Counted from the stretch's first letter, positions 1 to 12,829 are shown. The stretch: DNA of 64,000 nucleotides from Hyaloscypha bicolor E (GCF_002865645.1 NW_020194552.1:558001-622000), one strand, 5' to 3'. Numbers and translations: made by a program. The notes: generated by a model from the letters alone, not told the origin.

Positions 1-3000
1 TATAGCTATTAAATATTCTTTATATAAAGCATAACTTTATTATATATCTTAAATTCCTTATTAATATATTTCTTATTATAGTACTTTTCTATATATTTAC
101 TACTTTTTATTATTATTTTTCTAGTGCCTCCCGTTTTACTTAAATTCTTTATATTTTTTCTTATATTATTAGTATTTCTTTTTTTGAAATATTATTCTTA
201 ATATATAGTTTAATACTAGAATAAAATCTATATAAGGCATAAAATAAAGATATTTCTATTATTAAATATATAAAGTTATTATATATAAATTCTATAAGAG
301 TAAGCTTTATTACCTAGTTATCTTATTAGTAGCTAGTATAATACCTTAAGTATTATTCCAGAGTTTAATTTAGATTCTCTATTTATCTATTAGTTTACGG
401 GTAAAATACTATACTTAGCTATTATTAAACTTTTAAGTAGAAGTATAGACTTAACTAGAACTTACTTATAAAGACAGATCCTTTATTAAAGGTTATACCT
501 GCAGGTATACCAAAGTCTTTAATAATATAATATATAAATAGCTTTACTAGCTCAGGAGCCGAGATTTCCTTAATAATTAGAATATATTATACTATTTTCG
601 TATATTTATTAATAATAATAAATATAGAATTATATACTTTACTATAAAACCTAGAAAAGAATAATCCCGTAATAAAGTCTATAGTAATTTCTTACTATAG
701 CTCAGAGAAGAAAGGAAACGAACTAAGTATACTATATAATAGATATCTTTTTATCTTAGTTTATTAATATATAAGACAAGTTCTAATATAGTCTTTTATA
801 TCTTTTCTTATACTTTACTAAAAGTACTTTCTCTAGAGAATCTCTAGTATCTTACTAGTACTAAAATACTTACTTATAGGATTATTATAGTTAGCTTATA
901 GTAATTCTTCTTTAAAAGCCGGCTTATTTAGTATATAAATAGTATCCTAATATCTTAATAACCCAGATATATTAAGTTCCTAAGTCTTAATAGCTCTAGT
1001 AAAGGTTCTCTTTAAGAACTATTTATACTACTAGTATTATACTAATAAATTAAGCCTTTAGTACTATAATAGTAATTTAAGTAATATTTTTCTATTTTCC
1101 TCATATACTATTTTGGACCTAGCTACCTATATAACTAGAATCCGTAATACGTACTATTTATAACTAGCTATACTAGTAATAGGCTCAAGTAATAGTATTT
1201 CTAGTACTATTCTATTACTAAAATAAACTTTCTTTTCGGAATTCCTTAGTATCTTACTAATTGAGAAGTACTTACTTCCTCTTTTCTGGGCCTTATATTA
1301 TAATATTATAGGAATAATATAGTATTCTATTACTATTACTTATAAGGTTCTCTGTTCTGTATTCTATAGCTTATTATAAAGCATAAGTAATAAAGTATCT
1401 TTATTTATACCTGCTATAAAGTCTGGCCTTCTTAATAGCCTATTAGCGGGATTACTATACCCTGGCTAATACTTTAAGATAAAGTCAAAAATAGCTAGCT
1501 TCTTTACTTATCTTATCTATTAATTATTTAGTTTTCTTTTAGTTATAAAGTATTTCAAGTTATTATAATCTATTTTAATAATAATAGTATATTAGGCATA
1601 TACTAGGTAATACTACTAAGTATAAAATACTAGAATAATAGCTAAGAGTTTAAAGTTATACGTCTTATATTTACTTTTAATTATAGTTATTTTTTTTAAA
1701 TAGAAAGTAATAGGGTATTACCTGGCTTCTGCCCTTTTACTAAAGAGCTAGGAAATTATACTTATAATTATGAATTCTGAAATATCTATTTTTATATAAA
1801 TCTTTAAGGCTAAGTCAAAATAATAAAGAATTAGTACTATTATAAATATAATTTATAGCTTCCTAAAAGCCTTATTTGCCTTATTTATCTAGCTAAACTA
1901 ATATAGTAGTTTTCTACTAGTTTTTAATAAATTAGTTAATTCTTTTATTACCCTAAAGTATTTATAAATAAATCTCTAGTAAAAGTTAGTAAAACTCAGG
2001 AATACTTGAATTTCTCGGATATTATTTTTTGGGGCTAGTTATTTCCTAATAACTATAACCCGGCTAGCCTCTATTTCTATATTATTTGGGCTAATTATAA
2101 ATTCCAGAAACTTTACTTTCTTTATATTAAATTCGTATTTTGCTAAGTTTATAAAGAGCTAGTATTATTATAATTACTTAAGTATATATTAGACTACTAT
2201 TATATACTATTCTGGGTTCTCTAAATAAATTAAAATATTATTTAGATAAACTATATAAATAATATTTATAAGGCCTACTAGTATATAGTTAATATATGCC
2301 TGGAATATTACTAGAGTATTAAATAGTCTAAAAAATATAATATAATACTTAAAATATTTATAGTATATTTAGAATACTATTTTTTATTTATTACCCTCCC
2401 GTATTTATAACTAATAATAAATATTTTTTAAGTCTAGCTTTATATATATCTTTATTTCATAAAGCCTATCTATTATCTTACTAATAAGTAATAATAGTAT
2501 TTGGTTCTTAATAATAATCCTATTTAGATCCCGGTAATTAATATATAAATATAGGCCGCCTTTTTTCTTTAAAATAAATATAATTAGAGTACTAGCTAGG
2601 CTAGTAAAATAATAGATCTATTTTTTTTCTAAGCTAGTATTAAGATATTCCCGAAGAACTTTAAGCTTTCTTTTTAATAAAGTATATATAGAACTATATA
2701 GTAATTAGGATCCTGGTTCCAGATCTATATAATATTCTATTATATAGTAATTAGGTAATATATTTATAGCCTTTATAGAAAATATAGCTATCCTATTTAT
2801 AATAATAGTAGTAATTCTTTAGCTATTTATTATAGGATAAGTAATTAATAAAAAAACATATGCCTTATACTTTATTACTTTAGTAAACTTCCTGGTATTT
2901 AGAACTTTAATTTTCTATAATTAAATCTAGTATTTTTACGTTATTTCCCTAAAAGAAATTAGGGAATTAACCTAGTAAAGCTATAGGAATCCAAGTATTA

Positions 3001-3300
3001 TATTAATATAATTTAGATTAAAATTATATAATATAAAGTATATATTAGCTTTTCTTTAGTTTTTTAGTATATTCTCGGTAATAATTCCAAGAATATAATC
3101 TTTATATAAATAAATCTTTCTTTTCTCTAGCAAGAATAAGAAAATTACCCTTAATATTAACGAAATATTTATATCTAAGGCTAACTTCCTTTTTATATAA
3201 TTAGTCTTTATATTCGAGTTAACTAATATTCTAATTCTTTACTTACCTTTCCTTATCTTAATAATAACCTTAATTACTATTCTTATTTTAGGGGCCTTGC
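1..3300 (-). pseudogene. pol remnant (protease region, RT, RNase H, integrase) of Gypsy element 1
   Basis: Minus-strand landmarks in order: the RT segment KKGGLYLYINYRDLNRI at about 2520-2571; the RT catalytic box at about 2213-2245, now YLNNILIY (the Asp pair changed to Asn-Asn); the RNase H tail with LKYF and PGYSNPANRLLRRPDF at about 1425-1560; and the integrase core at about 470-700 with ITIDFITGL (first catalytic Asp kept) and GIPAGITFNKGSVF (second catalytic Asp changed to Asn). The D-to-N changes are G-to-A on this strand, as RIP predicts. The protein is non-functional. Confidence 0.88.
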
Positions 3301-3339
3301 TCTCTATAATATAAATAAGTATAACTACTATAGGGCGCG

Positions 3340-4500
3340 CCCGTTTCCCGGCTTCTTTAGTTCTAGGTACTTATATGCCTTATGGCCAGACTTATTATAG
3401 TTATAGTAAGTCGGTTTTCCCCGATTTAGGCAGGTAATAGTATAGTAACTCTTCTTCTAGTAGGTAAAGCAAGTTATATCCGGTCTTATAGATCCTAATA
3501 TAAGTACTATATTAGATTCCGTTACTATGCTTTTACTATCCCGGTTATATAAACCTCGTAATAGGAATATATTTCTCTTTCGTTTCTCTTTATTATTCTC
3601 TCTTTTCTTTCTCTAATTTCCTTTCTTTTATTAACCCGTTAGCTTATTATTATATTCCCGTTAAGTAAACTAGTTCAAGTTATTCTTAACTCTTATAGCT
3701 ATAGAAATAAGCTTCTTTCTTTCTTATAAAGTATTTCTTTAGTAATTAATCTTATCCCGAATCTCTTGCCTTAAGCTACTAAATAAGTCGTCCTACTCTC
3801 GTAATAAACCCGTATATCTCAAGTTATCTAATAAGCTATCTAAGTAAGATACGAAGCTTTGGATACTCTAACCTGGCTATTATTTTATATCCTTAAACTT
3901 AGCAAGAGTATTATTATTATAATTTTCTGGATCTAAGATAGAATTCTTTATAAACTTAATAAAGGTTTCCTAATCCGTAGTATTAATACCTACTAATTAC
4001 TTCCTATACTTCCAGATATCCCTGGCTATATCCTTAAAGCAAGAAGCATAATACATAATCTTTATTATATCTATAGCCCAGGTAATCCCGCTATTTTTAT
4101 ACTATTTTAGCTTTGCCTAGTAAAAGAAGTCCTGGGCTTCCTTAATACTCTTTCCCTTATAAGTTAGTAATTCTCGGGTTTTTAGAGTCCTATAAACTAA
4201 ACATATCGCTAGTAGTATAATAGGTTCTATAATAAGTACCCGAATATTCTTAAGATAGCAAATCTGAGCTTCCAGATTCTCTAGATCCTTTCTCTATTAT
4301 ATCTCTATTTCTAACTTAGTAATATAATAATAAGCTACTGCTAGCTTCTCTATTATTATTATCTTACTAGCTAGTTCTAGGGATATCTGAGTTTTACTTT
4401 CTTTTCCTAATTAGATAATAACTAGAGTAGCTAACTGGGCGCTTCTCTAGATACCTGACTAGGTCGCTCTAGTAATAGTAGAGGCGCTTCTTCTAGTTAA
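3340..4500 (-). pseudogene. gag remnant of Gypsy element 1
   Basis: The minus-strand frame reads through as a charged, helical capsid-like protein once RIP stops are ignored; a stretch around 3690-3860 contains LDSLLDNLRYTGLLREQDDL, which looks like a gag capsid segment. Near 3365-3410 a zinc knuckle of the C-x2-C-x4-H-x4-C kind is visible, but its cysteines are now tyrosines (TGC to TAC on this strand) while the GHK core remains. In the intact family this part packages the RNA. Here it is only a fossil. The start is not fixed. Confidence 0.75.
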
Positions 4501-4585
4501 TACTCTAGCTATTAGTAGTTTTATCTATTAATGGCTTAATTACCTTATAATAAACTGCTTCCCAAAGATTGAATTAATTAGAATA

Positions 4586-4870
4586 TGAGGCACATAATAA
4601 TAGGGTAATATATAAGTAGTTAAGGTAAGTAAACTACGGAGTAATACTTGCAAGTATAACTAATTTCAAGAATTAATTCTAATAAGAAACTAATTAATGC
4701 CTCTTTTAAAGCTAGGAGTATCTTCCTATATATTTCCTAGTACTTAGCCAGGCATATAAAGCCCTTTACTTAATTAGGAAATCCCATGCAATTTATATGA
4801 TTCTAATTACAAGCTATACCCAAAATAGGAAACTAGATTCACGATATCTAATACCTGTCCATATACTATT
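4586..4870 (-). repeat. 5' LTR of Gypsy element 1 (RIP-mutated)
   Basis: Aligns over about 240 bp with the solo LTR at 27685-27976, for example at the shared words around 4660-4720 and 27760-27820. The alignment needs many C-to-T and G-to-A changes, nearly all making this copy more AT-rich. It begins with TG on the plus strand at 4586. The right boundary is uncertain by tens of bases. Confidence 0.65.
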
Positions 4871-5190
4871 ATATATACTTATTATAATAAGATCTTATAG
4901 AATAATTATATATTACTAGATCTAGAAAAGCTATATATAATAGCCTAAGCCAAAAGTAATATCTAGATACTATAAAACAGCCTTCTTTTATATTATAGAA
5001 AACTTTATATTATAGAGAATAAAATAATTCCCCGGATTATTTTTATAAATTACTTTAATTTATAAAATATATAATAAATTCCTTTCTAAATATCCTAGAT
5101 ATATAAAGCTCTATTAGCTATTAAAGAAGTAATATTACTAGTTATTTATAAATAAGAATATTAATTAATATTATAGTAATTACTATACTT
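4871..5190. other. AT-rich mutated DNA, no feature recognised
   Basis: RIP-like composition. It lies between the LTR of Gypsy element 1 and the plus-strand integrase fragment. I see no motif, long repeat or reading frame to assign. Confidence 0.5.
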
Positions 5191-5199
5191 ATAAAAGAT

Positions 5200-6340
5200 T
5201 ATATATATTTAGAAATAAGAAGCCTGATTTATTTTATTTTCTTCTAGTTCCTAATTATCTCTAGTAATATATTACTATAAATTTTAAAAGCTATTTAGAA
5301 AGTAAATCGGGCTATAATATAATTATTATATTCGCGAATTACTTATTTAAGTATCTAATTATAATTCTAGTACGAGATATAATTATAACCAAGTAACTAG
5401 TATTTCTATTTTTATTTTATATAATATATTAAATAGATATTTTAGAAATAATTATATTAGATTAAGAACTCTAATTTATATTCGATTTTTAAAGCGAATT
5501 TTATATAAGAATTAGTATAAAGCTTAAGTTTTCTATAGCTAATTATTCCTAAATAAATAAATAAATAAAAATTATTAATTAGTATTTTAATTAAAGATTA
5601 TATTCGTATATTAACTATTACTAGGATAATTAAAATAAATAAATTACTATAATTAATTATTAATAAGTCTTTTTTTAGTATAAAACTATTAACTAGTTCC
5701 TATTTATAACTAAAAAAAAGCTATAAGCCTCGTATTTCTCTAAACTAAAATTCCTCTATTAAAGCTAATTTACCTAAAGAGAAGCTAAATAAAAATAAAA
5801 CTAAAGTATTAGTAAATTAATTATATGAATTATAATAACTTGCCTAAGGCTATATAAAATAAATATAGGAATAATATATAGTATAAGCTAATAAGTACTA
5901 CTATTTAATTAATTTCAAAGTCGGAAATAAAATATAAGTTATTATAAAATACTAGAAATCTAATTATTTAAGCCAGAAGCTAAGGAACTAAATAGAGGAC
6001 CTATTTGAGATTCTAGAATAGTATAGCTATTTGTTTCTCCTAAAACTACTAGAAATTATAAAGATATATCTAGTTTTCTATATAAAGAAGCTATAAAAAG
6101 ATTCCTAGAATTCTTTATTAGGTTAAGTAAATCCGGAACCGCTCCTATTAATACTAGAGAATAATAAATAAAAGTATAGTATTAAATAAGTTATTATAAT
6201 TAAGCTAGTAAGAAATAGGCTAAAGTATAGAATTTAGTAAATTAGTTAGAATAAAGATCTAATATAATATCTAGCTTTAGTACTAAGTAATAGTCCCCTG
6301 GTTTTATAAAGTTTTTATAATAATAATATTAATATACTAG
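5200..6340 (+). pseudogene. Ty3/Gypsy element 2: integrase C-terminal part and chromodomain, RIP-mutated
   Basis: On the plus strand, ignoring RIP stops, the end of a Gypsy pol protein is readable. An integrase tail lies around 5450-5720. The GYKPR-like segment is followed by KANLPKEKLN (about 5750-5800), the GPY/F-type segment INFKVGNKI (about 5905-5935), DLFEILE and the chromodomain core LVRNRLKYRI at about 6205-6240. In intact elements this region joins DNA and targets chromatin. The orientation is opposite to element 1, so this is a separate insertion whose upstream part is lost or unrecognisable. Its LTR could not be delimited. Confidence 0.75.
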
Positions 6341-7083
6341 AATCTCTATAAAACCTATAATACTAGCTAGATTATATAAAAAATAATACTTGTCTAGAAT
6401 TATACGGAAATAATAATAAACTCTTCTAGGTTATATAGTAAAGATACTAGCCTTTTATATATAATATTTATATCCGAGATATTAGTTTTATTTTAGGAAG
6501 AAGTATAATACGAAATTAGATAAATTAATGGCTTTTATAAAGCTTAGAAATAAGCTTATTATAAAGAGAAAAGTAATATTATAATTTCCAGATATCTAAT
6601 ATCTGAGATATCTTACTAGATACTAGATACTTCCTAGATATATATAATATAGCTGCTTTATTAGAAAAGTATACTTGGAATATACTAGAGATATTTAGAA
6701 GACTAAGCCTCTTTGGAACTAGTATACTATAGGATATATATACTTCTTTATAGCTTTCTGTATTCTAGTTTTCCCTTCCTTAGCTTTAAATCGTTTTTAT
6801 AAAAGACCTTTTACTTTACTTTCCAAGCCCTAAATACTATATCTATAATAAGAGAATTATATCTTTAAAACTTATTAAATATACTCGATTAAATTAAGAT
6901 TTAAAAAACATATTAGCTAGTTCTTAAATAATATAATTCGCATTTTTATAAACCAAGTCTTAGTTTTTTTATTTAATAAATAAAAGTATTATTTTATATA
7001 AATTTATAATTCTTTTTAAGTTTAAAAAAAATTAAAAGAATTCTCCTTTAAAGTCTTTAAATAAAACTTTATAAAGTACTTAT
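6341..7083. other. AT-rich mutated DNA, unassigned
   Basis: RIP-like sequence downstream of the element 2 chromodomain. It may include that element's 3' LTR, but no second copy exists in the window to prove it. Confidence 0.4.
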
Positions 7084-7362
7084 TATAAAAAAGAAACTAT
7101 AATAAAACAAAACTTATATAAAGTATACTAAAATATAAAATAAAAATAAAGATATATATAATAAAGTATAAATAATATATAATTATAAAAAGCTTAATTA
7201 AATAATATAAAGAAAAGTTATTTATTAAGAATTATAAAAAAGCTAGCTTTTTATATAATTTCTTTAAGTTATATAATAAATACTTTAGCTTTTATTATAT
7301 AATTAAAATTCGAAAATTACTAAAAATAATATAATATTTATAAAATATAATTTATTATATTA
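7084..7362 (-). repeat. Relic LTR of the Gypsy element 3 family
   Basis: A third, more decayed copy of the repeat that forms the LTRs of the 14-kb element (12491-12763 and 26337-26637). It starts with TATA and shares a run of aligned words, such as the AAGCTTAATTAA block and the TATATAATTTC block. It has no recognisable internal region attached and no matching flanking duplication, so it is most simply a solo or truncated LTR. Confidence 0.65.
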
Positions 7363-8101
7363 TATTAATTTAAATTTTTTATTTATAATATAAAAGCTAT
7401 TTCTTTTAATATTTTAAGAAGCTTTTTATAACTTTTATAATTATTATTTCTTTATTAATATATTAAACTATTATTTATTTTATTTTTATATTATATTTAT
7501 TATTTCATATAATTATTATTAAGTTTTTAAATCTTTTATTTTTATATTATAAAAATTAAATATTAATATTTTTTTTATATTTCTAATTTTTAATTTTATA
7601 TATTTTCAAGATTTTCTTAATTATATATTTTTTGAAATATTATTTTAATTAGCTAGTTCGAAATAAAAATTGCTTTTATTATATAATATTTCTTTATTAA
7701 TAATATTTATAATTATAAAATATAAGTAATTATAATATATTAATTATTTGTTTTCTTTTAAACTCGAATAAAAAACTTATATAAAGCTAATTTTTATTAA
7801 TAAAATTAAGAGAAATATATTAAAATAATATAATTATATTTTTTATTATTTCGAAATATGTTTATATTAGAGGTTTAAATAAAAAAGAATAAAAATAGTA
7901 AGAAATTTATATTAAAGCTAAGCTTTAATATATAATTAATACTTATTAATAAAAGAATATATATAAATACTATTACTTATAACCTATAACTTGCTTATTA
8001 TTTAGTTTATTTTATAATATTTCAAATAGTTATTTATTTATTACTTGCTTATTTATTATAATACTTAAGATTTTTAAGTATTTTCTTATTTATATCTTTT
8101 A
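7363..8101. other. AT-rich mutated DNA, unassigned
   Basis: Extremely AT-rich (few G or C) with no readable frame. Nothing recognised. Confidence 0.5.
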
Positions 8102-8325
<224 letters not shown>

Positions 8326-8346
8326 GTAATAGTTATATAACCTTAT

Positions 8347-8591
8347 TGTGACGGCAGGAACAGAGCAATGGAACGAGGCTCAAAGATTAATGATTTCCTA
8401 TGTCTTAAGGATTTAAAGCTAAGGAGGAAAGGTGTGAGGTGTGGCAGTGGATAAATAGGTATGGCCAAGACCACTGAAACGCCGAGCTTTGGAAGCGAGC
8501 TTAGTTTGAACCATAGCTTGGAACCTTAGCTGAAACCAACCCCTTTGGCTGAAACCACGTCCGTATCAACCATGTAACACCAGCCGTCACA
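8347..8591. mobile_element. Solo LTR, 245 bp, TSD CTTAT
   Basis: The element begins TGTGACGGC and ends GCCGTCACA, a 9-bp terminal inverted repeat with the TG...CA ends of an LTR. It is flanked on both sides by the 5-bp direct repeat CTTAT (8342-8346 and 8592-8596), the target duplication length usual for Ty3/Gypsy integration. No internal region is present, so the element was reduced to one LTR by recombination. Unlike its surroundings it is not RIP-mutated, so it is young or was never duplicated closely enough to be recognised. Confidence 0.88.
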
Positions 8592-8629
8592 CTTATATGA
8601 TATAAGCAACTTGACTAGTAGCTAATTTC

Positions 8630-8690
8630 TATTAGGACTAGTAAATTTAGGAATTATATATTAATATTATAATATTATATACTTAAGTTT
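8630..8690 (+). repeat. RIP-mutated copy of a dispersed repeat (partner at 53758-53818)
   Basis: About 55 bp aligns with 53762-53815. Nearly all differences are C-to-T or G-to-A in this copy, so the two are the mutated and intact versions of one repeat. Identity of the parent element is unknown. Confidence 0.6.
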
Positions 8691-8720
8691 AGTAAGTTGT
8701 GGAAGTTGATATCTTGAAAT

Positions 8721-8798
8721 CAGAAATCAGAAATCAGAAATCAGAAAATCAAATCTCGCTTCCGGGTTTTGTCGACTAGCCAGTTGTGGGCCTCAGTA
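8721..8798 (+). repeat. Boundary repeat R, copy 1
   Basis: Four short tandem CAGAAAT units lead into a core containing GTTTTGTCGACTAGC and end with GGCCTCAGTAATA. The same arrangement occurs inverted at 28945-29029 and direct at 40965-41040. This copy lies at the passage from AT-rich repeat DNA into the receptor-gene island. Function unknown; it may be the terminus of a DNA element. Confidence 0.8.
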
Positions 8799-9143
8799 AT
8801 ATAGGCCCGAGCCGATCCTACCTGTGCCAAGCCTTCTCCGACTTCGTTCTCAAACCCGACGAACTCCTCTGGCTTCACAGAGACAGAAAGAGAAGTTGTC
8901 ATCAATTGAGAGACCTTAATCGTCGAGCCGCTTCGCGCTCACAAACTTGTAGGAAGTTTGTTACAAGTCCGCAGTGCGAACGCGTGCGCTCTTCTGCGCA
9001 ACCATTGCGGTTCAAGAGGTTTCCGCCTTACCAGCCCCGGCTCTAGGTGCTGCAGCATAAGGTTAACGGATCAGCGGATCACCAATTGCAAAAGCGTTGA
9101 CAATAATGAACGATTATAATATATTACGTGGAGACAATACCGA

Positions 9144-10471
9144 CTATCTATCTTCCTCTCCCGACGACGAGGCCGATGCTCTCTCCTGATGCACGACGTC
9201 GCTCCTATCGTCAAACGACACTGCTTTCTCAATACTCCAGATATCCTCAGTACTATCTGACAGATCCGTCCCTTGCGCCTTCCTGGCCCTCTTTCCAAGG
9301 GTTATCGCGACCCCATTATCTCCCACCGCAACCGTACGCGTAATAGCGGTTCTGTCTACCATGCTCGGCGCCGCATTGCCCATTTCCCTGATTAATATGC
9401 GCCGTGTGAGGGTATACAGGACGGCATCGACAAAACCGCAAGAGGTCATTAGCGTTGCTCCGATACAGTAAAATGTCAGGGGGACTTTTGCACCGCTCCA
9501 GAGGGCCAGGCGTCCCGCCGGAAGGGGCAGCGATAAGGCAATATAGGCAGTAGGGTAAAGGACCATAAATCGTGCAGCGCGGCTAATCTTTTCGGAGCTC
9601 GCAAGTCGAGAGGCAGGAAGTGCCTGCTTTATATGGTAGCGCAGGAGGCAGAAAATATATGCGTATATTACTACGCTACCGAACTGCGAGAGGAGAATCC
9701 AGAAATAGTGGAGGCCAAGACGCTAAAAGGCAGTTTATTAGCTACTATTTGAATTCAAAGCTAATTAAAGCCGGATTATAATTTTGGCAAATAGAGAGAA
9801 AGCTTACATAGTTAGCGTAATCTTGGTTTATCCAGCACTATTCCATTATTTATTAGCAGTGAGAATAGAAAAGACAAAAGGAGGACCAAGAATGAGAAGT
9901 AATATACCCAGGCACCAGTGTTTACAAAGTAAGTTTTTGGATGCGAGATAGGTCCAATAATTGCAAGGAGTAAAACGAAAACCCAGATTCCAATAAGGCA
10001 ATAACAAAAGCGGATATATTCTATTTGATGTCCTTTTACGACCGAAAACCAGGTATGAATCGCAATAGATAAGACCCAAATACCACTGGAAATGTCGCCA
10101 ACCTGAACAAGCCATCCTTGAATAAAGCAAGCTGTGGTTGGAGCCAGAATACCATTCTTCGCAATCCAATGGAAACTAATAAGAAAGGCCATTGACTGCT
10201 GACAATCGGCAAGAATAAGGTTAAAGATTAAGACAAGATACTGATTATAACCAGGATAAGTGCAATAGTACTTCCGCCAGGAAACCATGTGGTAAGTAAT
10301 GAAACAGCTTAAACTAAGAGTGCTTAAAAAGGATACCAAGGCCATAATTGCAACTGGTAGAAGGATAGTTCTCAGGTCCCCCAAGAGAGGATCGGCGCTA
10401 TATGGAGACGGAAAATATCCATTGGGACCTCGAGTTGCTTGCAGAACCAAAGAGGACGTTGAACTGGGCAT
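9144..10471 (-). CDS. Seven-transmembrane G-protein-coupled receptor, fungal cAMP-receptor-like (Git3/Dicty_CAR-like) class
   Basis: Three exons (10471-9908, 9837-9808, 9722-9144) give a 390-residue protein. Introns of 70 and 85 bp have GT/AG ends, and the 30-bp middle exon restores the conserved second extracellular loop. Seven hydrophobic segments are visible at about residues 35-62, 74-100, 112-142, 150-172, 200-225, 250-275 and 283-310. LADCQQSMAF in TM2, the TM3 run GWLVQVGDISSGIWVL and the Cys pair before TM3 (PTTACF) and in loop 2 (GAWCW) are typical of fungal receptors of this class. In that family they sit in the plasma membrane and signal through G-alpha and cAMP; the ligand is usually unknown. 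A charged cytoplasmic tail with many Ser/Asp/Glu follows. The frame is intact although the gene is an island between RIP-mutated blocks; exon 1 is rather AT-rich. Confidence 0.85.
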
Positions 10472-11335
10472 TGTGTTAATGTAAGTGGTGACCAGAGTCG
10501 AGTTCGAGGCTCGCCGCGAGGTTGAAAATATATGGGAATGAGAAGCGAAATACGACTTGACTCGACACCACTTAAAAGCAGGGTTCTCGGCTTCGATGAT
10601 TAGGGATAACTTAATCCCTGGGGTGCATGAGAATGAAAATCGCTCAAACTACTGGTATTCATGACGTCGGGTCCCAGTTGCCACGAGGAATGTGGGGCTC
10701 GTTTAGGTGAGTAGGTGAAGGCAATGAGGGGGAGGGAATCCTTCGACGGTATTCGTGTTTTGGTGGTCGCCTGCCTCTCTCCTAGGATGGATCGGACAGA
10801 AGTTTCCCCCGACTGCTCCCGAGTGCTCGGCGCTCCATCTACGGCGCCGACCGAACTTCCGAAGAAAGACAAAGGAGTGACGAGGACAAAGATCAGATTG
10901 GATGCAGCTTCTGGAAGGATTTCGGAGAGGCGCACATCTCCTGTTCCGCTCCGTCACCTGTAATTCGAGAGGAGGTTCTTTTACTTACTGGTACGTCGGT
11001 GTTACGATCAAACTAATCTCTGTCCAACTCAGTTAATAGCTCTCAAATATATATATACAACATAGAGCAGTGACTCTTAGTTGCCACCTGAACTGGCCCG
11101 CGCCAAAGCAACAGCTGTCACCTGACTCATATCAAGGCAACCATATCAAGTCAAGAGTCGGGCCTAAGTCGGCCTCGTGAGATGAACGATGGGCGGGATT
11201 CTTTGAGGCCCTGAGACCCAATACCAATGGGGATCGCATCTTGCAAAACAGAGTTTTGCTAAAATATGGGGAAGGTGGGCGAGTAACCGAACTCCCTACC
11301 AAAAGCACGACTCTATGAAAAGCACGTTTTACATA
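10472..11335. other. Upstream region of the receptor gene, no gene recognised
   Basis: Normal base composition. Short overlapping open frames on both strands at 10600-10963 have no recognisable domain and mirror each other, so I do not call a gene. It probably holds the receptor promoter and 5' leader. Confidence 0.5.
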
Positions 11336-12484
11336 AAAATAGTTTAATTAATTAAAAATAACCATTTTATAAAATAGTCTAATTTTTTAAATAAAAGATT
11401 TTCTAAGTATATAGAATATACTTTAAATATTATATAAGTAATCTTTTTTGGGCCTTATTTATTTTCGGGGCATTTATATTAATTTTGTGACATGTGTCGG
11501 CATGCATGCGGCTTACGGTTGACTGTGGGCACGTGACTACACTCCAGCCATTTAATCGTGATTAGGCGTATTCACCAGTGGTGTATACTGAGCCTAATTC
11601 TGAGTTTCAAATTAGCTAGCTTTTTCTTAATATCTTCTTTCGGGATAATATTATAATAGCTTTTCCAGTAATATAAATTTATAATATTAAAGTCCGGCTT
11701 CTTTATTTCATTATATTAGGGCCTTTTATCTAATATATTTATAATAGTAATACTTAATTCCGGGCTATTTATAATAGCTTTAGAAAGAATATTAATTATA
11801 AAAATAAATACTAAATAAGTTCTTTTTATTTAATATTAGTAAACTATAACTAATTATTATCTTATTTAGTTTTAAATTAATAAACTAAAGCCGATTATTT
11901 TTCTTCTTATTTTAAATTAGTAAACTATAATTAATTTTTCTTATAATAAGAAAGAGAACTAGTTCTTTTACTTTTATTAATATTAAGGAAATATTATGTA
12001 CTCTAGTTATAAGTCAAATTTCGAGGTTAATTAGATTATAAAAGAATAGGATTTTTCTTTTTTTATATTAATAAAGAACTAATTATTAAAAAAAAGAATA
12101 TTATTTGCTTTAGTTAAGAGCCAAACTTCGAGATTAATTAAGTTATAAAGAATATTATTCTTCTAGCTAAGTTTTCTAGTTCTTTATAATTTAAGAAAGC
12201 TATTAAATATTAAAAGTAATATTTTGTTTTTGCTTTTTAAAAACAAATATAAGTTCTTTACTAGTAGTATTAATATATTAAATAATTTAATTAATTATAA
12301 TTATTAGCTAGTAATTAAATCAAATTAAGTTAGAATTATAATAATTAAATTATAATTAATTATTTACTTAATTTAATTAAATATAATTAATTACTGGGTT
12401 ATATATTATTATATATAATTATAATAAAATAAAACATATTTTATTCTAATTTAGATATTACTTTATTATTATAGGCTTAATAGC
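11336..12484. other. AT-rich block with one short normal stretch
   Basis: AT-rich from about 11336, with a normal-composition patch at about 11485-11600, then RIP-like to the left end of Gypsy element 3. No domain recognised. Confidence 0.45.
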
Positions 12485-12490
12485 TAGTAT

Positions 12491-12763
12491 TATAGAAGGG
12501 AAACTATAATAAGACAAAAACCTATATAAATTATACTAGAGTACAAAACGTAACTTAATAGTAAAATATAAATAATATATAGTATATAAAAGCTTAATTA
12601 ATTAAATACTTATAAGGGATTATTCTTTAGGACTATAGAAAAACTAGCTTTCTTATATAATTTCCGCAAGTTATATATAAAAGGCTATAGCCTTTATTAT
12701 ATAACCTAAACTTTAAAACCGCCAAAATAATATAATTTTTAATAAGTATAGCCTACTATATTA
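12491..12763 (-). repeat. 3' LTR of Gypsy element 3
   Basis: Aligned with 26337-26637 over its whole length. It lacks about 28 bp present near the start of the other LTR and shows more C-to-T/G-to-A change. Outer flank TAGTAT. Confidence 0.8.
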
Positions 12764-12829
12764 TATCTAATTCTTTATCTATTTATATTTATTCTCTAAA
12801 TACTAAAAATAATAGAAAAATCCTATTCA

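Larger units (their letters stand above)
1..4870 (-). mobile_element. Ty3/Gypsy LTR retrotransposon 1, RIP-mutated, cut by the left window edge
   Basis: Read on the minus strand, this stretch gives a gag-pol order typical of Ty3/Gypsy: 5' LTR (from about 4870 down to 4586), gag with a zinc knuckle, reverse transcriptase, RNase H and integrase. The integrase C-terminus and 3' LTR lie beyond position 1. Every frame is broken by TAA/TAG at sites where Gln or Trp codons are expected, and CpA/TpG are scarce, so the copy was inactivated by RIP and cannot make protein. The LTR is recognisable because it aligns with the far less mutated solo LTR at 27685-27976. The right end of the LTR is approximate because mutation blurs it. 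Confidence 0.88.

Noticed and set aside
10600..10963. Open frames of 80-110 codons on both strands upstream of the receptor
   Set aside because: They mirror each other on opposite strands and show no domain or splice signals.
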